A stretch of 64,000 nt of DNA from Limanda limanda (lineage: Eukaryota; Chordata; Actinopteri; Pleuronectiformes; Pleuronectidae), in NCBI RefSeq assembly GCF_963576545.1, contig NW_026870399.1, forward strand, positions 1 through 64,000, read 5' to 3'. The notes below the pieces were generated by a model. The model made no database searches, had not been told where the DNA came from, and saw only the letters and a list, made by a program, of their open reading frames with translations. Both the position numbers and the translations under genes were made by a program. This document shows, in pieces, positions 1-10,600 of this stretch. Within the stretch, counting starts at the first letter, position 1, and each line of letters starts with the position of its first letter.

Positions 1-1726
1 TAACGGTACTTCTAAACCACAAGAAAGGTCAGGAACAAAGATTACAACCAGCAGAGTTTATTCATAGCAAGAGACAGAAAAACCCAGACCTGAGCTCTGT
101 CTTCAAATCTGAAAAAAGATGAATATTACGTTTCTAGAAAATAATACACCACCCAGACTTACCTGAGGTCAACCTTTAAAAAAACCCTAGAAGAAAATCA
201 CAAAACAATTCAAATTAGCCTATTGAAAACCCAAGTATTTTATTTATTAAAAGAATCACTCTCCTCCCTTCTTTCACTCACTTCAGTAAGTGAGGGAGTT
301 AAAGGGGGTGACAGAGTCCACAGCCCGATCCGGCGGGGGAGGGTTAAACCCGAACAGGTTTCTCTCCCTGACTCTGTTTCCCTCATTTTGTTATCACAAG
401 AAATTAGGAATATATCAAATTTAAGATTTTAATAATTTTAAATTAATTAATTATACATAAATTGTTTTAAATTAATGAATTATCTATCTATATATTGGTT
501 TAATGATTAATTAAGAACTATATTACTTTGTCAGACAAATAAAACCCACAATTATTCAATTTTAAACAGGTTAAATAGATTACATAGACTCCACTTTAGA
601 AAGACCACCTGCAGCAATGCATTCTGGGAAAAGGACAACTTCCTGAAAAAAGTCCCGTTTTTCTCTAAATATCTCTGCAGATTAGCCACACAAAATTAAA
701 ATTATAGGATAATTACCATCCCCAGAGGAAGAACTCTTAACAAAGACCATGTTAGAGTATAAAATTTAAAACGTGATAACACCATGACTAAGAGTGACTA
801 CACACAGAGTATAGTGGACACACATGCAAGCAGCACCCTAAGGCAAATCATGGAGGAATCCAAGATCAGTCTGCTGTTATAATAAGATTAAAGCATGTCC
901 TGGTGTCTAGCGGTGTATGAAACCCAGAACAGCACTTATAATTTAAAACTTAATTAGCTTTTAGCTTCATAGCTTCACAGCATTCAGCTCCTACTTCAAA
1001 ACCAACAGAAGGATGATACACGATGCTTCAACCCCCACTGACCCCTGACCAGTGTGTGAGTATAACCCAGATGTCCTATCAAGGTCGACCCACTGGAGAG
1101 GCTTAAACCTTAAAGGATGTCCACTCCAGAGTCTCTTCTAGGACTGGAACTCAGAGCCAGAGCCCTCAACCTCATTCAGAATTTTAACCACGATCTTAAC
1201 CATAACCAATATCTTAACTCTAAACCTAACCAGATAAACTCTTGCCTAACCCTAAGGTGTTAACTCGATGCCTGAACCTAACCGGCTAAACCTAGCCTTA
1301 ACTCTAACCCTAAAACAAAACCGTGAATCCTTTTCTAAAATAACCTTAGAATTAGATTACAATTAACTTAGTTGAACACACACTGGGGTTTGATCAACCT
1401 CGGCTGGGCCTCCCTCAGGTGAGGGTGTCTAGTCGTAATGGCCGAAACATCCAGTGATCCTGAGGTCAACTACTGATGATGTGTTCAATCAAACTAGGAA
1501 ATCAAAATAGTGCCTGTAGAAAAAAATAGTCCAACCAACTCCGTTTAAATTAAACAAATTTCAAACTCACATTAAAAACCAATTTGGCTAAAGGGAATAT
1601 GTGAGAATGGAGAGTATCGATGACGTGCGTGGGCCCAGTGCATTGCCTTTGACTCCCTAGTCCAAACTGCCCAGTCGTCGGACGAAGCAGGGGAGTCATC
1701 GAGATAACTCTTATAAACCTAACCCC
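1..1726 (+). repeat. 1,967-bp unit, partial copy at window edge
   Basis: The 3' 1,726 bp of a unit; its 5' part lies outside the window. It differs from the consensus mainly by single-base length changes in homopolymers: one fewer A near 77, an extra C near 1630, one fewer G near 1690. Confidence 0.9.
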
Positions 1727-3690
1727 AGCCCGAGCCATCGGATGAGCTAACTCTCTTTGAAAACCGATTTGCATATTCCCACCAAAACAATTCTCCTCTC
1801 CTCCATTTCCATAGGAAATAGGAAAACTATTTTTTTTCCTCTCTCTTAGGCTCCTCACACCTGCAACCCGGAACCAAGGCAAGGATGTGAACTGATGGGT
1901 AACACAAAGGACTAAATAACTAGTCTAAGGATCCAAAATCCTCAAACATAACCCAAAGTAACTGATAACGGTACTTCTAAACCACAAGAAAGGTCAGGAA
2001 CAAAGATTACAACCAGCAGAGTTTATTCATAGCAAGAGACAGAAAAAACCCAGACCTGAGCTCTGTCTTCAAATCTGAAAAAAGATGAATATTACGTTTC
2101 TAGAAAATAATACACCACCCAGACTTACCTGAGGTCAACCTTTAAAAAAACCCTAGAAGAAAATCACAAAACAATTCAAATTAGCCTATTGAAAACCCAA
2201 GTATTTTATTTATTAAAAGAATCACTCTCCTCCCTTCTTTCACTCACTTCAGTAAGTGAGGGAGTTAAAGGGGGTGACAGAGTCCACAGCCCGATCCGGC
2301 GGGGAGGGTTAAACCCGAACAGGTTTCTCTCCCTGACTCTGTTTCCCTCATTTTGTTATCACAAGAAATTAGGAATATATCAAATTTAAGATTTTAATAA
2401 TTTTAAATTAATTAATTATACATAAATTGTTTTAAATTAATGAATTATCTATCTATATATTGGTTTAATGATTAATTAAGAACTATATTACTTTGTCAGA
2501 CAAATAAAACCCACAATTATTCAATTTTAAACAGGTTAAATAGATTACATAGACTCCACTTTAGAAAGACCACCTGCAGCAATGCATTCTGGGAAAAGGA
2601 CAACTTCCTGAAAAAAGTCCCGTTTTTCTCTAAATATCTCTGCAGATTAGCCACACAAAATTAAAATTATAGGATAATTACCATCCCCAGAGGAAGAACT
2701 CTTAACAAAGACCATGTTAGAGTATAAAATTTAAAACGTGATAACACCATGACTAAGAGTGACTACACACAGAGTATAGTGGACACACATGCAAGCAGCA
2801 CCCTAAGGCAAATCATGGAGGAATCCAAGATCAGTCTGCTGTTATAATAAGATTAAAGCATGTCCTGGTGTCTAGCGGTGTATGAAACCCAGAACAGCAC
2901 TTATAATTTAAAACTTAATTAGCTTTTAGCTTCATAGCTTCACAGCATTCAGCTCCTACTTCAAAACCAACAGAAGGATGATACACGATGCTTCAACCCC
3001 CACTGACCCTGACCAGTGTGTGAGTATAACCCAGATGTCCTATCAAGGTCGACCCACTGGAGAGGCTTAAACCTTAAAGGATGTCCACTCCAGAGTCTCT
3101 TCTAGGACTGGAACTCAGAGCCAGAGCCCTCAACCTCATTCAGAATTTTAACCACGATCTTAACCATAACCAATATCTTAACTCTAAACCTAACCAGATA
3201 AACTCTTGCCTAACCCTAAGGTGTTAACTCGATGCCTGAACCTAACCGGCTAAACCTAGCCTTAACTCTAACCCTAAAACAAAACCGTGAATCCTTTTCT
3301 AAAATAACCTTAGAATTAGATTACAATTAACTTAGTTGAACACACACTGGGGTTTGATCAACCTCGGCTGGGCCTCCCTCAGGTGAGGGTGTCTAGTCGT
3401 AATGGCCGAAACATCCAGTGATCCTGAGGTCAACTACTGATGATGTGTTCAATCAAACTAGGAAATCAAAATAGTGCCTGTAGAAAAAAATAGTCCAACC
3501 AACTCCGTTTAAATTAAACAAATTTCAAACTCACATTAAAAACCAATTTGGCTAAAGGGAATATGTGAGAATGGAGAGTATCGATGACGTGCGTGGGCCA
3601 GTGCATTGCCTTTGACTCCCTAGTCCAAACTGCCCAGTCGTCGGACGAAGCAGGGGGAGTCATCGAGATAACTCTTATAAACCTAACCCC
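1727..3690 (+). repeat. 1,967-bp unit, complete copy with small deletions
   Basis: 1,964 bp long. Relative to the consensus it lacks an A near 1813, a G in the G-run near 2303 and a C near 3007. Confidence 0.9.
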
Positions 3691-5659
3691 AGCCCGAGCC
3701 ATCGGATGAGCTAACTCTCTTTGAAAACCGATTTGCATATTCCCACCAAAACAATTCTCCTCTCCTCCATTTCCAATAGGAAATAGGAAAACTATTTTTT
3801 TTTCCTCTCTCTTAGGCTCCTCACACCTGCAACCCGGAACCAAGGCAAGGATGTGAACTGATGGGTAACACAAAGGACTAAATAACTAGTCTAAGGATCC
3901 AAAATCCTCAAAACATAACCCAAAGTAACTGATAACGGTACTTCTAAACCACAAGAAAGGTCAGGAACAAAGATTACAACCAGCAGAGTTTATTCATAGC
4001 AAGAGACAGAAAAAACCCCAGACCTGAGCTCTGTCTTCAAATCTGAAAAAAGATGAATATTACGTTTCTAGAAAATAATACACCACCCAGACTTACCTGA
4101 GGTCAACCTTTAAAAAAACCCTAGAAGAAAATCACAAAACAATTCAAATTAGCCTATTGAAAACCCAAGTATTTTATTTATTAAAAGAATCACTCTCCTC
4201 CCTTCTTTCACTCACTTCAGTAAGTGAGGGAGTTAAAGGGGGTGACAGAGTCCACAGCCCGATCCGGCGGGGGAGGGTTAAACCCGAACAGGTTTCTCTC
4301 CCTGACTCTGTTTCCCTCATTTTGTTATCACAAGAAATTAGGAATATATCAAATTTAAGATTTTAATAATTTTAAATTAATTAATTATACATAAATTGTT
4401 TTAAATTAATGAATTATCTATCTATATATTGGTTTAATGATTAATTAAGAACTATATTACTTTGTCAGACAAATAAAACCCACAATTATTCAATTTTAAA
4501 CAGGTTAAATAGATTACATAGACTCCACTTTAGAAAGACCACCTGCAGCAATGCATTCTGGGAAAAGGACAACTTCCTGAAAAAAGTCCCGTTTTTCTCT
4601 AAATATCTCTGCAGATTAGCCACACAAAATTAAAATTATAGGATAATTACCATCCCCAGAGGAAGCTTAACAAAGACCATGTTAGAGTATAAAATTTAAA
4701 ACGTGATAACACCATTGAAACTAAGAGTGACTACACACAGAGTATAGTGGACACACATGCAAGCAGCACCCTAAGGCAAATCATGGAGGAATCCAAGATC
4801 AGTCTGCTGTTATAATAAGATTAAAGCATGTCCTGGTGTCTAGCGGTGTATGAAACCCAGAACAGCACTTATAATTTAAAACTTAATTAGCTTTTAGCTT
4901 CATAGCTTCACAGCATTCAGCTCCTACTTCAAAACCAACAGAAGGATGATACACGATGCTTCAACCCCCACTGACCCCTGACCAGTGTGTGAGTATAACC
5001 CAGATGTCCTATCAAGGTCGACCCACTGGAGAGGCTTAAACCTTAAAGGATGTCCACTCCAGAGTCTCTTCTAGGACTGGAACTCAGAGCCAGAGCCCTC
5101 AACCTCATTCAGAATTTTAACCACGATCTTAACCATAACCAATATCTTAACTCTAAACCTAACCAGATAAACTCTTGCCTAACCCTAAGGTGTTAACTCG
5201 ATGCCTGAACCTAACCGGCTAAACCTAGCCTTAACTCTAACCCTAAAACAAAACCGTGAATCCTTTTCTAAAATAACCTTAGAATTAGATTACAATTAAC
5301 TTAGTTGAACACACACTGGGGTTTGATCAACCTCGGCTGGGCCTCCCTCAGGTGAGGGTGTCTAGTCGTAATGGCCGAAACATCCAGTGATCCTGAGGTC
5401 AACTACTGATGATGTGTTCAATCAAACTAGGAAATCAAAATAGTGCCTGTAGAAAAAAATAGTCCAACCAACTCCGTTTAAATTAAACAAATTTCAAACT
5501 CACATTAAAAACCAATTTGGCTAAAGGGAATATGTGAGAATGGAGAGTATCGATGACGTGCGTGGGCCAGTGCATTGCCTTTGACTCCCTAGTCCAAACT
5601 GCCCAGTCGTCGGACGAAGCAGGGGGAGTCATCGAGATAACTCTTATAAACCTAACCCC
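3691..5659 (+). repeat. 1,967-bp unit, most divergent complete copy
   Basis: 1,969 bp long. It has extra bases near 3800, 3910 and 4018. It also has two changes that are not homopolymer slips: a shortened GGAAGCTTAAC near 4661 where other copies carry GGAAGAACTCTTAAC, and ACCATTGAAACTAAG near 4711 where others carry ACCATGACTAAG. Confidence 0.9.
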
Positions 5660-5760
5660 AGCCCGAGCCATCGGATGAGCTAACTCTCTTTGAAAACCGA
5701 TTTGCATATTCCCACCAAAACAATTCTCCTCTCCTCCATTTCCAATAGGAAATAGGAAAA
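5660..5760 (+). repeat. 5' boundary module of the 1,967-bp unit (reference copy)
   Basis: Begins AGCCCGAGCCATCGGA and continues through CTCTTTGAAAAC, an A-rich stretch and a pyrimidine run ending in an AG. It aligns with the 5' end of the 8-kb unit at 24778-24880 and, more weakly, with the ORF1 leader at 25380-25465. The pyrimidine run followed by CAATAG looks like a splice acceptor, but no coding exon follows in the short unit. Confidence 0.75.
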
Positions 5761-6169
5761 CTATTTTTTTTCCTCTCTCTTAGGCTCCTCACACCTGCAA
5801 CCCGGAACCAAGGCAAGGATGTGAACTGATGGGTAACACAAAGGACTAAATAACTAGTCTAAGGATCCAAAATCCTCAAACATAACCCAAAGTAACTGAT
5901 AACGGTACTTCTAAACCACAAGAAAGGTCAGGAACAAAGATTACAACCAGCAGAGTTTATTCATAGCAAGAGACAGAAAAAACCCAGACCTGAGCTCTGT
6001 CTTCAAATCTGAAAAAAGATGAATATTACGTTTCTAGAAAATAATACACCACCCAGACTTACCTGAGGTCAACCTTTAAAAAAACCCTAGAAGAAAATCA
6101 CAAAACAATTCAAATTAGCCTATTGAAAACCCAAGTATTTTATTTATTAAAAGAATCACTCTCCTCCCT

Positions 6170-6282
6170 TCTTTCACTCACTTCAGTAAGTGAGGGAGTT
6201 AAAGGGGGTGACAGAGTCCACAGCCCGATCCGGCGGGGGAGGGTTAAACCCGAACAGGTTTCTCTCCCTGACTCTGTTTCCC
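6170..6282 (+). other. G-rich structured RNA-like module, short-unit version
   Basis: A 7-bp hairpin (CTCACTT/AAGTGAG, loop CAGT) precedes a domain closed by about 12 pairs between a GGGTGACAGAGTC strand and a GACTCTGTTTCCC strand, with one T-T mismatch and one G-T pair. Inside are a GCC/GGC hairpin and an AAACC/GGTTT hairpin with hexaloop CGAACA. The 8-kb unit keeps every stem with different bases, so the fold is under selection or was until recently. Other copies lie at about 270, 2236, 4204, 8137, 10104, 12071, 14038, 16005, 17972, 19939 and 22358. Role unknown; recognition by the reverse transcriptase is a guess. Confidence 0.7.
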
Positions 6283-6299
6283 TCATTTTGTTATCACAA

Positions 6300-7075
6300 G
6301 AAATTAGGAATATATCAAATTTAAGATTTTAATAATTTTAAATTAATTAATTATACATAAATTGTTTTAAATTAATGAATTATCTATCTATATATTGGTT
6401 TAATGATTAATTAAGAACTATATTACTTTGTCAGACAAATAAAACCCACAATTATTCAATTTTAAACAGGTTAAATAGATTACATAGACTCCACTTTAGA
6501 AAGACCACCTGCAGCAATGCATTCTGGGAAAAGGACAACTTCCTGAAAAAAGTCCCGTTTTTCTCTAAATATCTCTGCAGATTAGCCACACAAAATTAAA
6601 ATTATAGGATAATTACCATCCCCAGAGGAAGAACTCTTAACAAAGACCATGTTAGAGTATAAAATTTAAAACGTGATAACACCATGACTAAGAGTGACTA
6701 CACACAGAGTATAGTGGACACACATGCAAGCAGCACCCTAAGGCAAATCATGGAGGAATCCAAGATCAGTCTGCTGTTATAATAAGATTAAAGCATGTCC
6801 TGGTGTCTAGCGGTGTATGAAACCCAGAACAGCACTTATAATTTAAAACTTAATTAGCTTTTAGCTTCATAGCTTCACAGCATTCAGCTCCTACTTCAAA
6901 ACCAACAGAAGGATGATACACGATGCTTCAACCCCCACTGACCCCTGACCAGTGTGTGAGTATAACCCAGATGTCCTATCAAGGTCGACCCACTGGAGAG
7001 GCTTAAACCTTAAAGGATGTCCACTCCAGAGTCTCTTCTAGGACTGGAACTCAGAGCCAGAGCCCTCAACCTCAT
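6300..7075. other. AT-rich non-coding interior of the 1,967-bp unit
   Basis: Between the structured module and the telomere-like tract I see no gene, RNA gene or mobile element. The first 120 bp are extremely AT-rich (TTAATTAATTA-type runs). The remainder is unique sequence present once per unit, apart from the ZNF143-like site. Confidence 0.6.
6514..6530 (-). promoter_or_regulatory. ZNF143/SBS-like motif in the 1,967-bp unit
   Basis: GCAATGCATTCTGGGAA is the reverse complement of the TTCCCAGAATGCATTGC core bound by vertebrate ZNF143/Staf, a factor of many mRNA and small-RNA promoters. The adjoining ACTACA half of the longest consensus is absent. It occurs once per unit (first copy 614-630). 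A promoter role is possible, but no TATA box or start site was identified. Confidence 0.45.
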
Positions 7076-7079
7076 TCAG

Positions 7080-7215
7080 AATTTTAACCACGATCTTAAC
7101 CATAACCAATATCTTAACTCTAAACCTAACCAGATAAACTCTTGCCTAACCCTAAGGTGTTAACTCGATGCCTGAACCTAACCGGCTAAACCTAGCCTTA
7201 ACTCTAACCCTAAAA
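7080..7215 (+). repeat. Degenerate telomere-like tract of the 1,967-bp unit
   Basis: A run of variants of CCTAACC and CTTAACC (for example CTAAACCTAACC, CCTAACCCTAAGG, CTCTAACCCTAAAAC), all in the C-strand orientation. It precedes the 3' folded module, as in the 8-kb unit. The truncated copy at 21395 begins inside it. Confidence 0.8.
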
Positions 7216-7271
7216 CAAAACCGTGAATCCTTTTCTAAAATAACCTTAGAATTAGATTACAATTAACTTAG

Positions 7272-7388
7272 TTGAACACACACTGGGGTTTGATCAACCT
7301 CGGCTGGGCCTCCCTCAGGTGAGGGTGTCTAGTCGTAATGGCCGAAACATCCAGTGATCCTGAGGTCAACTACTGATGATGTGTTCAA
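7272..7388 (+). other. 3' folded module, about 117 nt, short-unit version
   Basis: The ends pair perfectly: TTGAACACA (7272-7280) with TGTGTTCAA (7380-7388). Inside are a GGGGTT/AACCTC hairpin with loop TGATC, a CCCTC/GAGGG hairpin, and an alternative GGGTGT/ACATCC stem around GTAATGGCCGA. The last two stems share three G residues, so they compete or switch. The 8-kb unit carries the same module with compensatory changes. It contains CTGATGA and GAAA, yet they do not fit a hammerhead ribozyme. Thirteen copies lie in the short array, starting at 1372, 3336, 5305, 7272 and every 1,967 bp to 21041, then 21493 and 23460. Confidence 0.65.
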
Positions 7389-7505
7389 TCAAACTAGGAA
7401 ATCAAAATAGTGCCTGTAGAAAAAAATAGTCCAACCAACTCCGTTTAAATTAAACAAATTTCAAACTCACATTAAAAACCAATTTGGCTAAAGGGAATAT
7501 GTGAG

Positions 7506-7626
7506 AATGGAGAGTATCGATGACGTGCGTGGGCCAGTGCATTGCCTTTGACTCCCTAGTCCAAACTGCCCAGTCGTCGGACGAAGCAGGGGGAGTCATC
7601 GAGATAACTCTTATAAACCTAACCCC
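7506..7626 (+). other. Conserved 3' terminal block of the short unit, ending CCTAACCC
   Basis: From AATGGAGAGTATCGATGACG to CTTATAAACCTAACCCC. It is the block most similar between the two unit types (compare 24658-24777). Its end is where two independent irregular joints occur in the window. I infer that it is the RNA 3' end used to start reverse transcription, with terminal CCUAACCC complementary to the telomeric G strand. Confidence 0.65.
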
Positions 7627-10600
7627 AGCCCGAGCCATCGGATGAGCTAACTCTCTTTGAAAACCGATTTGCATATTCCCACCAAAACAATTCTCCTCTC
7701 CTCCATTTCCAATAGGAAATAGGAAAACTATTTTTTTTCCTCTCTCTTAGGCTCCTCACACCTGCAACCCGGAACCAAGGCAAGGATGTGAACTGATGGG
7801 TAACACAAAGGACTAAATAACTAGTCTAAGGATCCAAAATCCTCAAACATAACCCAAAGTAACTGATAACGGTACTTCTAAACCACAAGAAAGGTCAGGA
7901 ACAAAGATTACAACCAGCAGAGTTTATTCATAGCAAGAGACAGAAAAAACCCAGACCTGAGCTCTGTCTTCAAATCTGAAAAAAGATGAATATTACGTTT
8001 CTAGAAAATAATACACCACCCAGACTTACCTGAGGTCAACCTTTAAAAAAACCCTAGAAGAAAATCACAAAACAATTCAAATTAGCCTATTGAAAACCCA
8101 AGTATTTTATTTATTAAAAGAATCACTCTCCTCCCTTCTTTCACTCACTTCAGTAAGTGAGGGAGTTAAAGGGGGTGACAGAGTCCACAGCCCGATCCGG
8201 CGGGGGAGGGTTAAACCCGAACAGGTTTCTCTCCCTGACTCTGTTTCCCTCATTTTGTTATCACAAGAAATTAGGAATATATCAAATTTAAGATTTTAAT
8301 AATTTTAAATTAATTAATTATACATAAATTGTTTTAAATTAATGAATTATCTATCTATATATTGGTTTAATGATTAATTAAGAACTATATTACTTTGTCA
8401 GACAAATAAAACCCACAATTATTCAATTTTAAACAGGTTAAATAGATTACATAGACTCCACTTTAGAAAGACCACCTGCAGCAATGCATTCTGGGAAAAG
8501 GACAACTTCCTGAAAAAAGTCCCGTTTTTCTCTAAATATCTCTGCAGATTAGCCACACAAAATTAAAATTATAGGATAATTACCATCCCCAGAGGAAGAA
8601 CTCTTAACAAAGACCATGTTAGAGTATAAAATTTAAAACGTGATAACACCATGACTAAGAGTGACTACACACAGAGTATAGTGGACACACATGCAAGCAG
8701 CACCCTAAGGCAAATCATGGAGGAATCCAAGATCAGTCTGCTGTTATAATAAGATTAAAGCATGTCCTGGTGTCTAGCGGTGTATGAAACCCAGAACAGC
8801 ACTTATAATTTAAAACTTAATTAGCTTTTAGCTTCATAGCTTCACAGCATTCAGCTCCTACTTCAAAACCAACAGAAGGATGATACACGATGCTTCAACC
8901 CCCACTGACCCCTGACCAGTGTGTGAGTATAACCCAGATGTCCTATCAAGGTCGACCCACTGGAGAGGCTTAAACCTTAAAGGATGTCCACTCCAGAGTC
9001 TCTTCTAGGACTGGAACTCAGAGCCAGAGCCCTCAACCTCATTCAGAATTTTAACCACGATCTTAACCATAACCAATATCTTAACTCTAAACCTAACCAG
9101 ATAAACTCTTGCCTAACCCTAAGGTGTTAACTCGATGCCTGAACCTAACCGGCTAAACCTAGCCTTAACTCTAACCCTAAAACAAAACCGTGAATCCTTT
9201 TCTAAAATAACCTTAGAATTAGATTACAATTAACTTAGTTGAACACACACTGGGGTTTGATCAACCTCGGCTGGGCCTCCCTCAGGTGAGGGTGTCTAGT
9301 CGTAATGGCCGAAACATCCAGTGATCCTGAGGTCAACTACTGATGATGTGTTCAATCAAACTAGGAAATCAAAATAGTGCCTGTAGAAAAAAATAGTCCA
9401 ACCAACTCCGTTTAAATTAAACAAATTTCAAACTCACATTAAAAACCAATTTGGCTAAAGGGAATATGTGAGAATGGAGAGTATCGATGACGTGCGTGGG
9501 CCAGTGCATTGCCTTTGACTCCCTAGTCCAAACTGCCCAGTCGTCGGACGAAGCAGGGGGAGTCATCGAGATAACTCTTATAAACCTAACCCCAGCCCGA
9601 GCCATCGGATGAGCTAACTCTCTTTGAAAACCGATTTGCATATTCCCACCAAAACAATTCTCCTCTCCTCCATTTCCAATAGGAAATAGGAAAACTATTT
9701 TTTTTCCTCTCTCTTAGGCTCCTCACACCTGCAACCCGGAACCAAGGCAAGGATGTGAACTGATGGGTAACACAAAGGACTAAATAACTAGTCTAAGGAT
9801 CCAAAATCCTCAAACATAACCCAAAGTAACTGATAACGGTACTTCTAAACCACAAGAAAGGTCAGGAACAAAGATTACAACCAGCAGAGTTTATTCATAG
9901 CAAGAGACAGAAAAAACCCAGACCTGAGCTCTGTCTTCAAATCTGAAAAAAGATGAATATTACGTTTCTAGAAAATAATACACCACCCAGACTTACCTGA
10001 GGTCAACCTTTAAAAAAACCCTAGAAGAAAATCACAAAACAATTCAAATTAGCCTATTGAAAACCCAAGTATTTTATTTATTAAAAGAATCACTCTCCTC
10101 CCTTCTTTCACTCACTTCAGTAAGTGAGGGAGTTAAAGGGGGTGACAGAGTCCACAGCCCGATCCGGCGGGGGAGGGTTAAACCCGAACAGGTTTCTCTC
10201 CCTGACTCTGTTTCCCTCATTTTGTTATCACAAGAAATTAGGAATATATCAAATTTAAGATTTTAATAATTTTAAATTAATTAATTATACATAAATTGTT
10301 TTAAATTAATGAATTATCTATCTATATATTGGTTTAATGATTAATTAAGAACTATATTACTTTGTCAGACAAATAAAACCCACAATTATTCAATTTTAAA
10401 CAGGTTAAATAGATTACATAGACTCCACTTTAGAAAGACCACCTGCAGCAATGCATTCTGGGAAAAGGACAACTTCCTGAAAAAAGTCCCGTTTTTCTCT
10501 AAATATCTCTGCAGATTAGCCACACAAAATTAAAATTATAGGATAATTACCATCCCCAGAGGAAGAACTCTTAACAAAGACCATGTTAGAGTATAAAATT

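Noticed and set aside
223..432. Recurrent 69-aa forward frame in each short unit
   Set aside because: It starts at TTG rather than ATG, runs straight through the structured G-rich module, shows no domain, and is frameshifted in the second copy.
1385..1402. GGTTTGATCAACC as a pol III B box or tRNA T-arm
   Set aside because: It resembles GGTTCGANTCC only loosely, no A box or acceptor/D-arm fits upstream, and it is better explained as a hairpin with a covarying pair.
1470..1510. Possible hammerhead ribozyme: CTGATGA followed by GGAAA in the short unit, and CTGATGA with GAAA in the 8-kb unit
   Set aside because: Hammerhead ribozymes are known in Penelope-like elements, so I tried type I and permuted forms on both strands. 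The bases after CTGATGA pair with the upstream TTGAACACA strand instead of forming helix II before GAAA, and no helix III with a UH cleavage site appears.
5483..5707. Recurrent 74-aa reverse frame (longer in the first two copies)
   Set aside because: It covers the conserved 3' block and boundary module, which are explained as RNA or DNA signals. Its length changes with single-base indels, and it has no recognisable features.
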